A DNA stretch of 64,000 nt from Thelonectria olida (Eukaryota; Ascomycota; Sordariomycetes; Hypocreales; Nectriaceae). Within the stretch, counting starts at the first letter, position 1; each line of letters opens with the position of its first letter. The notes beneath the pieces are model-generated. The model did not search any database. It had not been told where the DNA came from and saw nothing but the letters and a program-made list of their open reading frames with translations. Location: contig JAGPYM010000010.1 in assembly GCA_020736575.1 (NCBI GenBank), positions 744,001 to 808,000 on the forward strand. The letters run 5' to 3'. Below are positions 19,729-32,200 of the stretch, piece by piece. The translations under genes were made by a program, and so were the position numbers.

Positions 19729-20410
19729 TACACTTCAGCCCGAAGCAGTCTCGACTCCGCGCAAGAGTTCAGCTCGCCGCCCCTCACGTGATGACCTTTG
19801 CAGGAAGGGCCTCAACTCTCGTAGGCCCAACGTTGTGTTGGCGAAGGTGGTTGTAGCTGCCCAGGCAGAGTTGAGGCTGTGCGTGGCTGCGCTTCACTGC
19901 CTTTATCGGCCCAGATGGCACTCATCCAGGAAGCTATCATGGTTCCATAACCCAAATTGACCACTGGGCATGCCACAATGAACAAGCCCATTGTCCGTAT
20001 CAACGTCAAGGTACTCCTGAAGACAAATTACGGCCCACCTTGATGCCCCCTCAAATTCCGACTCGTGCGTCTCTGTAAAGTCAATTTCTGTGCATAATTG
20101 TTGACTTTGGGTCGAACGATGTCTGCTATTCCATATCGCCTCCCCCGGCTCTGTGATAGGCCTTCTAGTCCCTTCCAGTAAGCGTTTTGGTGCGCTATTA
20201 GTCTTCAGGATTCTACGATAAGACGGAAGGAAAGCGCCTGTTATCAAAGAAGGGGGCAGTCAAGGCCTGAAAGCTGAAAGCTACGTGGGGGGGCACGCTC
20301 TGCCGCGTTCATTTGCTACAGCCAAGTGACGAAGTTCGGCGTCTTTTCTGGATTAGCCCCAATCTTCCAAGGACCATTGAAGGTTAACTATGTAGGTAGT
20401 TGAGGGGACA
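19729..20410. other. Possible decayed 5' part of the ankyrin gene
   Basis: Minus-strand frames at 19903-20247 and 19812-20009 have plausible protein-like composition but match nothing I recognise and are in different frames. They may be the degraded upstream region of the ankyrin gene. Nothing firmer can be said. Confidence 0.3.
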
Positions 20411-21063
20411 TTGGTTAATGTGCACTTGAGCCGCAAGATGGGCAGCTCAATGACAGAAATGTGGCTTCAAGACCCCTATGCCACCTACCTTGCGGAAGCC
20501 TCTGGCGAGTTCTGCGACCTCTCGCAGGTTCCGCTTCCAGATTTGAGCAGGAATTTCGAGGTGCTCTTCAACACATTCTGGCAATCCACATTTGGGGCTC
20601 GATATCTGTCTAGAAACCTCAGCACGTATATGAGCCTGTATGACGATATCGTGAGGAAAAACTCGCAGGCGGTTGAGCCTGTATACCCGATAATCGACGT
20701 CGACACCAGCCATGCGATAGCCACCAGCCAAGAGGGCAAGCAATACGCTTGTAACATGACATTAGCGGCATTACTAATTGCCATATCCTGCCTTCTACTG
20801 CTCGCGGGTCCAGCCTCGGGTGTCTTTATGAGCATGACTCTTACACCCGACGTTTTGGTGATGTGTCTTCGTACACGAGGGATAACCCATTTGCAGAGTT
20901 GGACCAACCATCTCACCTAGGCGTATTGGAAAGAGCGAGAGCAATCAAGGACGTACAAGTCACTATTGGAGATGTTACTACGGGCGATGGCAAAACTGGG
21001 CAGGTTGCGTTTGCTGTAACTGGCAGGGTGCAGCAGTTCCAGAGGGACAGATTGTATGATTAG
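20411..21063 (+). pseudogene. C-terminal remnant of a fungal membrane protein, frameshifted
   Basis: The first frame (20411 to about 20860) has an extracellular-type region with sequon-like sites, then one membrane segment (ALLIAISCLLLLAGPASGVF). At about 20855-20862 the frame shifts and the conserved-looking tail resumes (SSYTRDNPFAELDQPSHLGV) to a TAG at 21061-21063. The two parts join naturally if one G is restored. The composition is that of the C-terminal third of a common, uncharacterised Pezizomycotina membrane protein; the N-terminal multi-pass part is absent upstream. So it is both 5' truncated and frameshifted. Confidence 0.75.
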
Positions 21064-21710
21064 AAAGAGGATATTCCGATATTAGCTCCAGCGTGGAGAT
21101 TACAGAGAACTTGCTTGTCTCAGTGGACTCCAACCAGCACGTAACCCACGGAACTGGCCTATGGAAGTTCCTGTACGTGATCTATGCACGCATTGTTCAG
21201 TCGATTGCCAACTTCATCCCACGCCCCTCAGCGTGGGTGGGATGCCCTGCTCGATCCCAAGAGATGGCGAAAATTCCCCGATGCCAACCAGCCAATTACC
21301 CTCGTCCAATTGGCGACACCGGGTCTATCGCCATGTCCCAACGAGTTGCTAGTAGGTGGAGTGTCTACGATGCGAGCGTATAAAGGCCAAGCGGAGGGCG
21401 CCGTACATGTTCGCTCGGCAATCGACTGCAATTTGAGACCCTCTTTGCGCCATTGAATCCCTGCAATTCCCGGACTCGTCCTCGATCACGTTTATCTCCA
21501 GAGATAGCATCATTAGTAATTCGGGGACGATTGCTCCGGCTTCGGATAAGTCTTCTTCAGTTTCCCCGAATTGGAACTTTTTCGGTTCAGACTTGTTTTG
21601 CCATTGATCTTGACAAGACTTGACTGCGGTATCTATACTCAATTTCCAACTACGGCTCGCCACTTGAGTTATTCAATGGCCCTGGAGTCTCTCGCCATAT
21701 CAAAAGCAAG
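21064..21710. other. Intergenic, DHA1 transporter promoter
   Basis: 647 bp without a supported gene; contains the promoter of the transporter that starts at 21711. Confidence 0.5.
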
Positions 21711-23380
21711 ATGGCATCGTCCAGCATAACCGAAAAGAACCCAGCAAGGCAGTCGAGTTCCCTCGGCTCAACTGAGGGGGCTTCCATCTCTGAGGTTGAA
21801 ACTCGTCTCCCTGCAACGCCAATCGATGCCCACGAGCACGATGCCGAAAAGGGGTCAAAGAATACGGCCTACGAAGTGCCCGAGGTCTCAGACCTTACGG
21901 AACCAGAACAAGTCGACTGGGCCGGACCAGATGATCCAGAAAAGCCCGTAAATTGGCCACGAGCAAAGAAATGGCGAATCACGCTTACTGTCTCAATGCT
22001 CACTTTCCTAACGTTCGTCCCTATCCATCGAGTTCTCTCTCCGGTGGCTGACATGACAGACCGTTCGCATCGTCCATGTTTGCCCCTGCAATCGGCCAAG
22101 TCATGAAAGAAATGGGCACGACAAACCGTGATCTCGGCTCCTTTGCCGTCTCCATCTACCTGCTGGGCTACGCATTCGGGCCTCTCTTCATCGGACCGTG
22201 CAGCGAGTTGTATGGCCGACTTGTCGTCTACCATACCTGTTCCGTGCTGTTCCTCCTCACCAACATCGGCTGCGCATTGGCGACAAACATGCCCATGCTC
22301 ATCACGTTTCGCGTCCTGACCGGCGTCATGGGAGCCAGCCCGTTGACGGTTGGGCCTGGGACCGTAGCAGACCTCTTCCAGCGAGAAGAACGTGGCAGAG
22401 CCATGGCCATATGGACAATGCCTATCCTGATTGGACCATGCATTGGGCCTGCAGTCGGGGCCTATCTCGGGAGGGCAGAAGGATGGAGGTGGGACTTTTG
22501 GCTGCTCATCATCATGGTCAGTAAGTTGCAAGTCGGGGGATGCACTATAGCTAACAGTATGCAGGCAGGGGCCTTCTTCATGGTATCAGTCATCACTCTT
22601 CGGGAAACGCATCCTCCCACTCTACTCAGATGGAAAGCCAAGAAACTGCGCGAGGCAGGCAACACTATCCAGCCGAGTTCAGAGCTGGACGAGCCCCCTT
22701 TGCATCTCATCATCACCAGCGTCATCCGCCCACTCAAGATGCTCTTCACATCGCCCATCATATTCGGGTTATCCCTTCTAACTGCCGTCAACTACGGTGT
22801 TCTCTACCTATTGTTCACCAGCGTTACTGAGGTCTTTGAAACACGCTACGGCATCGTCAACAACGTCGGCTTGGTTTATTTCGGAATCGGCGCGGGCCAG
22901 ATTGCCGGCATTGCCGTCTTCGGCTTCGTGTCGGATGCCATGGTGCGGAAGTTGGCCAAAGGCGGCGAGATGAAGCCAGAACATCGGCTTCCGCCCATGA
23001 TCCCCGGGGCACTTATGGTCCCGATGGGGCTGCTCATCTACGGCTGGGCAGCGCAGTATCGCGTCCACTGGTTTGTGCCCATCATCGGCAATTTCTTTAT
23101 TGGCGTTGGCGTCATCACTGTGTTTGCTCCCGTGTCGACGTATATAGTCGACGCCTTTACAGCGTATGCCGCCAGCGCTACTGCTGCCAACACGGTGTTT
23201 CGTAGCATGGGCGGTGCTCTATTGCCCTTGGCAGGTCCCAGGATGTATGCTGCACTTGATCAAGGGTGGGGGAACACTCTGCTTGCTGGAGTGTCGATAC
23301 TGATGATGAGCATGATCTGGGTTGTGATGAAGTACGGGGAACAGTTGAGGACGCATCCTAAGTATCAGTTGAAACTGTGA
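21711..23380 (+). CDS. MFS drug:H+ antiporter, DHA1 family
   Basis: Exons 21711-22012, 22060-22516, 22565-23380, 524 residues. The first intron (GTTCGT...CAG, 47 nt) restores the start of the first membrane region (LTFLTPFASSMFAPAIGQ). The second intron is 48 nt, in frame and stop-free, so unspliced message would also be translatable with 16 extra residues. DHA1 marks: an N-terminal acidic cytosolic tail with the DPEKPVNWP box, GSELYGR-like motif A after segment 2 (CSELYGRLVVY), and the motif C region GPCIGPAVGAYL. It probably exports small toxic or secondary compounds at the plasma membrane. It is followed on the same strand by two N-acetyltransferases, which fits a detoxification context. 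Confidence 0.93.
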
Positions 23381-23630
23381 GGCTCTGTAAACTATCAGGT
23401 GACTCAGATGGTGCAATAAAATTCTTCAAACTTGGAGTCAGGCCAATAACAACTTGAAGCATGTATGCACTTGACGCCTTTTCAACAACTCTTGCGCGCC
23501 CTAAGCCTGACAGATCGTGCGCCGTTAGTAGCCCCACCTGCGATTTCCCCGCAATATATATTCGTCTCTTCTTAACTTCTTGAGTCATTGAAATACCAAC
23601 CTCTCCATCTCAGCCTCAGTATCCGTCACC

Positions 23631-24367
23631 ATGGAAGCCTACGTTCGCCCTCTTTCCATCCGCGATCTCGACAGGTGTGAAGTCGTTGAGTCGGCCGCCT
23701 TTCCACCTGCTGAAGCCGCGTCCCGTCAGAAGGTGAGGCCCCGCATCGTATCAGCTAGTTAGATCGATGAGACATGCATGTATCACAATTGTATGCAACG
23801 GTGACTAACAAGGAATAGATTCACTATCGATTGACCGTGACACCAGAAACATGCTACGGCCTCTTCCTCCGTGGCGACGTCAGCCCACCAATCCAACTGC
23901 CTGCAGATATTCCCATCCTCAACGAGGCCCCCGAGAACGAAGATGCCACATTGGTAGCTCACACCATATCTACCAAAGCATCTTCCCCAGTTGTCAAGGA
24001 CGCGGATATGGCCATTCCGCCTGACTGGGAGTCCGATCCTGAGGCCACGTACGAGGTAGGCCATCAACCAAACGGCAAGACCATCACTCTACACTCGCTA
24101 GCCGTCTCGCCAACCTACCAAAGATCCGGTTTGGGCAAGGCCTTGATGAAGGCATATCTCGCCCACATGAAGAAGACCGGTCAAGGAGACAGAGTTGCCA
24201 TCTTGACGTACGATAGACTGGTTCCTTACTATCAGGGCCTCGGCTTCACTCACTACGGCAAGAGCGAGTCAAACTACGCGGGCGTTGCATGGCATGATCT
24301 GGTAAGTCTTCGCATCCCAACAGAAGGAATCACCTTTAACGTGGGTTGCCAGGCATACGTGTTCTAA
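23631..24367 (+). CDS. GNAT-family N-acetyltransferase (arylalkylamine/polyamine type)
   Basis: Exons 23631-23732, 23819-24301, 24353-24367, about 199 residues. The first intron is bounded by GTGAGG and TAG. The final intron (24302-24352, GTAAGT...CAG) is 51 nt, in frame and free of stops, so retention would insert 17 residues before the AYVF end. The acetyl-CoA binding motif A is VSPTYQRSGLGKALM (QxxGxG), followed by the typical YYQGLGF motif. It resembles fungal members of the serotonin/arylalkylamine N-acetyltransferase and Paa1 group, which acetylate amines such as polyamines and arylalkylamines. Substrate is inferred only from family. It lies 250 bp after the DHA1 transporter. Confidence 0.9.
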
Positions 24368-24647
24368 GTTTTCAAATATCTTCGAAATGTTGTTACTATC
24401 ATATTAGAACAGAGGCGTAAATAACTCCATATGTGTTGTAGCTTAAGCAAAGAAATAGAGGGCTATGTAGCACGCCTTTGTGAGCTCAAATTGCGACATC
24501 GGTGTCAAGGATGTTATCCGGATCAAATCGGACCACTTGAGTCACAAACTGGAGTCATGTTAGTTACCATCCTATCTTCAGGCTTCATACAAGACCATTT
24601 GAGGCGGCCATTGTAACTGTGGACTGCACAACTCATTCGTCATCAAG

Positions 24648-25634
24648 ATGTCCTCCGCTTACAGCCAGGAGCAGCTTCAACTGTTCCTCGCACATATCGG
24701 GTTGCCCGAACACTTGCGCCATGAATCACCTTCGTTAGCTCTCCTAAACGCGTTGCATGTCCACACACTATCAACTCTTCCTTATGAAAACCTCTCCATC
24801 CACTACAATGCCTCTCATCAGATTGACCTTGACCCGCAACATCTCTTTCGGAAAGTTGTGACAGAGAATCGAGGACGAGGAGGATTCTGCATGGAAATTG
24901 CCATTCTGTACAACCACATCCTCCGTGCCATCGGATTCGATGCATACACTGCTGGTGTGAGAACGCGCGGGAGACTTGAAGGTGTCCCACAAGGAGACTA
25001 TCCAGGCTGGTGCGTTTGCAGTATCCCTAATCAGAGCTCTTGTTAACTTTGCAGGAATCACATCATCAACATTGTCACTTTCCCAGACGGTAGCAAGTAT
25101 CATGACGACGTTGCATTTGGAGGTGACGGCGCATTGTTCCCCATGCCTCTCATCGACGGCCTGGTTCACGACAACCTAGGAACGCAGCAAATACGCCTGG
25201 TGCGAGACTGGATCCCTCAGCAAGTGCATCGAGCAGAAGAGTCAAAGCTCTGGATATATCAGTACCGCAACAATCTCGACAGGGAATGGAACTCGTTTTA
25301 CTCGTTCCCGGGCATCGAGTTCTACGCGCTGGACTGGGGCGTTGTAAACTTTTGGATCGGCGCCCATCCTGACAGCCACCAGAGAGTCAATGTCCTGGTC
25401 ATCAAGTTTCTACGAAGGCCAAAGCAGGACGTAGACGGGCTCGAGTACGAGATCTACGGAAAACGGATGCTCGTCAACGGTGTGGTTAAGGAAAACCTCG
25501 GAGGCAAAACACATATCGTCACGGAGCTCAAGTCAGAAGCAGAGAGACTGGCAGCGTTGGAAGGCTACTTTTCCATTGGGCTTTCCCAAGAAGAAGGAGA
25601 GGGTATTATAGGTTACAAGTCGGAGCTGAAATAG
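24648..25634 (+). CDS. Arylamine N-acetyltransferase
   Basis: Exons 24648-25009 and 25055-25634, 313 residues, the size of fungal NATs. The intron (GTGCGT...CAG, 45 nt) splits codon W121. The catalytic triad is visible: C81 in RGRGGFCME, H123 in NHIINIV, and D139 in DDVAFGG. The enzyme transfers an acyl group from CoA to arylamines or arylhydrazines by a ping-pong mechanism in the cytosol. In Fusarium, relatives of this family take part in detoxifying plant benzoxazolinone breakdown products, sometimes using malonyl-CoA; whether that applies here is unknown. It follows the GNAT gene by 280 bp on the same strand. Confidence 0.95.
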
Positions 25635-25655
25635 TACAGACACGGCGGTTCTCCG

Positions 25656-26255
25656 TCACAGCAACTTTGGGGCGCGCTGGGGAATCCGGTGAAAGTCCCA
25701 GGTAGCCCCCTCGCCCTGTGTGATCTCAACCAGCGTCTTACCATCATCTGCAACGCCCATCCTCCACAGCTTCTGTCCGTGTCTCGTCAGGAGCTCATAT
25801 CCGCCTTTCCTAGCGTGGGGACGGACGCAAAAGTACTCGTGGTCGCGATGGTGAGTCACCCTTGCGATGAACTTCTTCTTGTCATCGTACCCGATGTACG
25901 TCCCGGATACGCAGTTGCGGAAGCCAAGCCATCCGTCCTTTTCCTCGCATCGCCAGTGAAACCCGCCTTGAAGGGTGAGCTCGTCGCAGAGTCGCAGCTG
26001 GCCGTCGATAAGTGTGATGGTCCCGGAGGTTTCTCTGTGTCGGATCAGGAAAGTCTCGTCCGGTCCAGGAACGGCCGGTTCTAGTATGGTGGCGACGATG
26101 CTATTGCTCCCCGTCATGGTAGCCTCGCTCGAGTGCGATGGCGTGTAGGGGCCATCTGACGCAGTGGCAGATGATGCGCTGAGAGTGTCGAAGAGTTCGT
26201 AAAGATGTTCGACACTCAGCGTTCCAGAGTTCTCGTCGCTGCTTTTCTGTGACAT
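25656..26255 (-). CDS. Conserved small protein with fascin-like beta fold, function unknown
   Basis: Intronless, 199 residues from the ATG at 26255 (MSQKSSDEN). An in-frame ATG at 26339 would add 28 Cys/Arg-rich residues and was not chosen. Residues 1 to about 70 are Ser/Thr-rich and probably disordered. The rest is rich in W, G and aromatic residues (GFHWRCEEKDGWLGFRN, YIGYDDKKKF, GQKLWRMGV), the spacing of beta-trefoil/fascin-like repeats. No catalytic residues are recognised. It ends 21 bp from the stop of the arylamine acetyltransferase, tail to tail. Confidence 0.75.
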   Translation of the reverse strand: MSQKSSDENSGTLSVEHLYELFDTLSASSATASDGPYTPSHSSEATMTGSNSIVATILEPAVPGPDETFLIRHRETSGTITLIDGQLRLCDELTLQGGFHWRCEEKDGWLGFRNCVSGTYIGYDDKKKFIARVTHHRDHEYFCVRPHARKGGYELLTRHGQKLWRMGVADDGKTLVEITQGEGATWDFHRIPQRAPKLL

Positions 26256-29200
26256 GATGAGTCGCGCAAGGTTTCGGTGCTGTCGACGGCAAAGTCCGCA
26301 GATTGACATGACACACGTAAGAGATGTTACCCCGCTCAAGTCACATGTTCATCACCACCAACTTTCACGTCAAGCCAATGGAAACATGGATTCCGGAACT
26401 CCAACATCCAGGCCCAGGAATTCACTGAGCACCAGGTGTCTATCTGGTGTATTTGTTGCAGACCCGATTCCTCGATAATGATGCAGCACGACAGAACCCG
26501 TGATGCCTCTGTTCAGGGTAGGTGCTAGAGTCAACCACGCCCCCCGACTTCAGAACAAAATCTTCACAAATCTTCATGGGGAAATTGCACTGCCGCGACA
26601 AAGGGGATAGCTCTAGAACGTATCTACTAACATGATTTGGGTCACCTCTTGCGACAGTATGGCCAAGGGCTGAAAGATGCAAATACGACCACGCCTCCGA
26701 CTGAGCCAACCCGCTTCTCTTTTGACCTCTTTCGATAGACCTAGGTAAGTAAACTTATGACCATTTGGTTAAGGCGCCAGTAATCTGTCGTGGGCTTCCT
26801 ATTCTTTTTGGCGTTGAGGTAGGCTTGCTAGGCGTTCATCTCACATTCCTAACGTCGTCGATTCCATTGTCTTGGGCGAATCCTGACACTTCTCATCCAA
26901 GGCAACCATGTTGTAGATATTGGCCAGTTCTATGTAGCCACCAAACCAAGCCTCAAAATGGCTTTCTTTCTTTACCTTCTTGATCTCTCTACTTTCGGTT
27001 TGGTGCTTTCGTTTTGCTTATCAGCACTGAAGCAGTGTTATTTCAAACCATGCTTGCGACTTGTATCACGAGAGACCCATGGACTTCACCTATTCGTGCG
27101 GGAGCGAAGAAGACAAACCGAGAAATTGTTTCCGTGGGCGCCTAGACAGCTAGCACAGAGTTAGAGCGTCACCCTCCTTCCTAATATTCTTCTCTATTCG
27201 CGCCTGTGTTATGATATACCTATCCATGCAGTCAGTTTTCCATGTATACACCCTGGCCAGACCGTGTCTAGTACGCGCCATCCTCGCCACAGCGCAGCTG
27301 CACCAGCACGGAATAATGCAACCTCAAGTTCCGCAACTGCAGTATTGAGCACCTTGCATTCAAGCACGGGTCAACATATCCCTCGATGCCTCCTCATGCA
27401 CCTCCAGGCCACGCCGAGCCCGACCCGACCACCAGATGCACACCCTCCTCCAGTACCGTACAAACCTTCCATCTTCCGCGTCACCCGACCCAAGCCTCTC
27501 TCGCCGTCGTCGGTCGTCGGCCCCCGGACTCCAGCACGAGAGTTCAGTAGGCATTCACCCGATGTAACGAACCGCTCCGACGCCTCGCGACCAGCGACAA
27601 GCCAATATCACCTTGGCAATGACAAGTTCGGCCAAAAGCTTACGTGGAGAGTACCGCCGTGACTGCAGCGCGCTGCAGCGCTAAACCCGTTGGATTCAAC
27701 GTCACGAGGAGCTCGTCGGGAGCTCTCGTGTGCACAGCGTTGTCTCGGACAGCTCTCGCTAAGTGCAAGCTGCAGCAATCGAGAACAAAAAGACCCTGCA
27801 GCACGGGCAGCGATGTCTGCTGAAAATAGCCCACCCGGCCGTTATTCAGATCCCGCTGCTGCCGAAGCGCCCTTTGTCAGTTGAGGGGTCCTCTTTCAGC
27901 GTTCGTTCGCGAGTCTAGACTCGTCCAACGGCGCGCCACATTAAAAGCCACCGTGAAACATGCACGTTTTGGGCCCTGAAGCCCCCCGATTACAGTCATG
28001 TTTTGGGCACCTTTGAAATGAAAAAGCAAAAAGGACTCGACCAATGCACTCCGTTGCCTAGACCGCCAAGCACCGAGATGCGCCGTGGCTCAGGGCACGA
28101 GGACGTTCGGCCGTGGTCTGGACCCCGGGTCCGTGTGAGCAGCAGAGACAGCAGTGGTATTTCCGAGGCGTTCCCAGGGTGTGCTTCGTAAGTGTGCACC
28201 CAGGGAATTGATCAACAGGGGAGGACTTGTCAGGGCGTGCGTCACGGGCAGGCCGCCCAGGGAGGCTTCGCAGCTGTGAAGTCTGGTTCAGCTGCAATGC
28301 AAACGACTGATACGGGAAGTCGTGGACAAGGGGTTCAGACACTTGAGGCAAATCAGGAACGCCTGACCGAAGGAGGTGTAAGACGCCACAAAATAACCAT
28401 TGGATGCTGAAAAGACCTTCTGGAAGGCCGGTCAGCAATGGGTGTGCAGTTCAGGGTCTGCATATTGCATAGAAACACGGTGGCTTTCCCTCGGGAACCG
28501 TTTGTGGTTTATTGAATATTGGAAGAAGGCCTGGACCATTATCCCCGCCATGTTTCGGATGAACCGTTTCGAACTCTGAAGGGTGCTCAAGCCCACGCCT
28601 GGACCATTGCAACACATTAATGAAAGAAATGACTTGCATTAGTTGGTTATTTCGGCATTTAGGGATTGAACTGCATTATAGTAGAGTTAATAGTATTGTT
28701 CCCTGACTTGGTCATCCCATGTCACCTCTGATAGTGCTGAGCCTCCTCGACGATCGATGGAAACGTGCCTGTCCATCAACAAGGTCCCGACTTGAGAACG
28801 CACTTAGCCTTTACTCCAAGGTTTTCACCAATGAAGTAACGTTTGTCAATGAACGCGGGGATAACTCAATGTCCAGAGCAGAATGCAACCGAGCGCTAGT
28901 TCGCGTGGGTTTGTGGTTCAACCGCGTTGTAACTAGATGAATGCAATCCGAAACGAACAATGGCTGACGTACACCATATCGTCGAGACGCTTCAGACACC
29001 TGGGAGACAGACCTGACCCGGCCGCAATATGTTGTCTCGAGGAATATTCTGCTCCGTCGAAATGGACGCGTGTCCCCCTGATGGTCTCGGAGAATTCATA
29101 TCAAGGTGACATTCTGCCCCAGGCTCCGAGTATCCACGTCGAGTTTCGCAATGAAGCTTGAAACCGTTGTGCAAAGAGCATCAGTTCCTCCCCCTCAATA

Positions 29201-32200
29201 GGAGGGATTGGCCATTGCCTTGTGTGTCAGGGTCAACCAAAACCAACCTTGCCCCGGTCAGGATTCAGGAACGCCTTCTAGAAGGAAGGTGAGTTCTTGG
29301 TCCCCGGGTTGCATAGCATTCCTACAGGGCTGAAGCTCTGAACGGAAATGACCGTCCTCGCCAAAAGGACCCCGTCCGGTTTAACGAGATCGCCATTAAC
29401 ATGGTCGTTAAACTCAGCAATAATCTCTATAATTGGATGCAATCGCCTCGCTGTCCTGGCTCGACGTATGCTTACCGAGACGTGTTGCCTGATTCAGTTA
29501 GTTAGAGAAGATGAAAGGGGTTTGAGGTTTACCGGCAAACGTCTGGACCAGGTTCGTCAAGCCAGCCAAGGTTACAGCCGACTCGTGAAGCAGCCCCGTG
29601 CGTTCTCACGAGCTGGCATCAGCAGTTTCTCAAATCAATACGGAGCGATTAGCATTGCACCAGGCGTATTCCAGACGGCGCCCAGGCGGGTCACGGATCG
29701 TTCTAGCTCGCCAGGCGGGGGGCTCACGGAGTCAGGGGGACGAACCCAAAAAGCCGACCATGCGTGAGCTAATTTTCAGAGGGCTGAGAATCTGGCTGAG
29801 CGAAAACGAAGAGAGATACGGTTCGTGGAGGCACAGTCGGGCGTGGTGACATCTGCAACACGGCCACGTTTGTCAGCAGCATGCAAACGAGAGCGAGGGG
29901 AGGTTAGCTCTATGCAGATGGATTTGTAAAGCAGCCACCGCTGGGAGCAGCTCATGTTGACTCGGAAGCTATCCAGCCATCGTCATGACGTCCCGAGCTC
30001 CCTTGTCTTTTGATGAGACCACTGGCAGTCTAGAAGTCCAGAAAATGCTTCCATGCATGATTATCCGTTTAAAGTAGAGCCCTTCAAGGGTTCGAGCGGG
30101 TCGTGATGCGATCAAAGGAACGTTGCGAGCTTCGTTGCGAGCTTCCATGGCCGGGTTGATGCATGATACCAATGCAAGATAGAGGATATCGTGACAACAA
30201 TTGGTCAAAAGAGTTTTCGACATTGGGTTCCACCCCCAAAGTTGAAAGAACATGCCCGACAAGGCCTGTCAAAGGGGGGCGCGGCGGCCGCTTACACGGA
30301 TTCACAGCTTCACTTTGAGCCTGAGAATTTTCCGAAATTCGGGTCGGCGAGCGAGCGAAGGAAAAACTCCGAGCTTCGACAGAAAAAAAGCCGCTTGGCA
30401 ACTTGGCTGTGCGTGTGGCTTCTTACGTGTTCTGTTCATCATCATCAATCAATGATCCGCCGCATCCGTCTCGGCGGCACGGCATGTAGGGCCTGGCTGG
30501 GCAAAAGCCTCGCTACTGCAAGCCTGCCAGAATCCAAACCACCTGATTGGAATTATTGTGGTTCTGCGGGAGAGAACTCGCCCGGCCTCGGCTCCGGCGG
30601 GCGGAGGACAGCTCAGGATTGACTTTGTGCTATTCTTTGGGCCTCTGCTGGAGGGAGCGGGATGAAACTGTGCAAAAGAAGGTCCGGCTGGGCTGAGATG
30701 GAGTGGCGAAAACCCTCGATCCAGCTCGATCCAAACGCTTTCAAGGGCGCGCATTGGATGCAACAATGCTCTGGGCTGGCCATCGAAGCTTTGGCAGGTG
30801 GATCGTCCCAGTGGCTTTCACGAATGATCTCGATCGATATCGTGGGTTTTTGGATCATCCACGATGGTCGAGATGCATGGATGAGCCGTTGGACACCGAG
30901 GAAGGGGAGATTGCTGTGATAGAGAGAGGGCGTGTGTGTGGTTATGAGGGCCATCACTTGTCTTGTCAGCGGAAGCTAGAGAGGACCTGTGACCCTGATC
31001 AGTGAAGCGTGCACCCACATCGTGACACACTCGGCGTCGATTGTGTGCGAGTCTCCGTTTAAAACGGTTCGCGGACGTGACGAATGGACCAGTCATGGGC
31101 GAGATCGATCGGGTTGTCGCTGAACCACATCTGTGGGTGCACAAACAGACAAACTCTGGGATGAGACGAAGATCAAACAAGACCGTCTGTTACGAAGCCG
31201 TCAATCAATCACCGGAAGTCTCCACTGATCCCTCAGTATCGGGTCTGACCGACACTCACACAAGGGTACAACGGAATCGATTTGCGTGCCGGGTTGCCAG
31301 ACGGTCGAGGCCAGGGGGATGATCGCTCCGGAGAAGGCCAAGGTGAGTGATGGATGGAACGGAACGGGAGGGCCGAGAGGAACGAGCACCGGCACGTGGG
31401 ATGGGTTGATCTGAACCGTGGGCGACGTCAGAACTGTTTCCCTGAACGGCTGTGATGAGCGTTCATCGAGAGGTTTCAGCTGCGACGGCAGAGCTGATCT
31501 TGGCAGATGGAGAGATAACAATGGACAATTGCATCATTTTGATGTGAGCAAGCAAGCAAGACTGATACTCGGCGGGCACGAAGCGATAATGGGCTGAGAC
31601 AGAAACTTGACAAGAGGTAAATCGTCGATGACGGTCGATGTGTCGAGTGTGTACGCATCAAGACGTGCGCGCAATGGATTAAAACACATGATGATCCTTC
31701 ACAATGAAACGAGTGACGTGACACCTTTCCAGGCCATTGGAAGAGAGCAGTGATTGATCTCGATCATCTAGGGAGCTATCTATGTTGGTTGGTTCACAAA
31801 AAGGGACAGCTCAGACAGGGCAATCAGCCGGAGCCAGGATCAGAATCGTCGACGTCAATCCGGTGCACGAAACCGGCTTGGGAGCCGGGCATGCAGCAAA
31901 CTGGGATGAGTGGGAGGGTGGCATTGGAGCGAGTGTCGTGGCATTCTACGGACATTCCATGCAAAACACCACAAGTAAACTATTCTTGGCAGTGAGAGAT
32001 ATTTTGTAAGAAACGAGAGCATTATTTCGTATCTCGGAGAAGAAGCATATAGAGTCAGTGTTGGTTTCGCGACATCAAACCGAACTGGGCAGCTCGTATC
32101 GGTTCGCAGAGCTTCGCCACAATTGGGGAGAGCTCTCGTTCAGCCGTTTTAGCTAATCCGAAAAAAGGGAAAGAAGGGAAAGGGGAGTGGCTGTCTGTCG

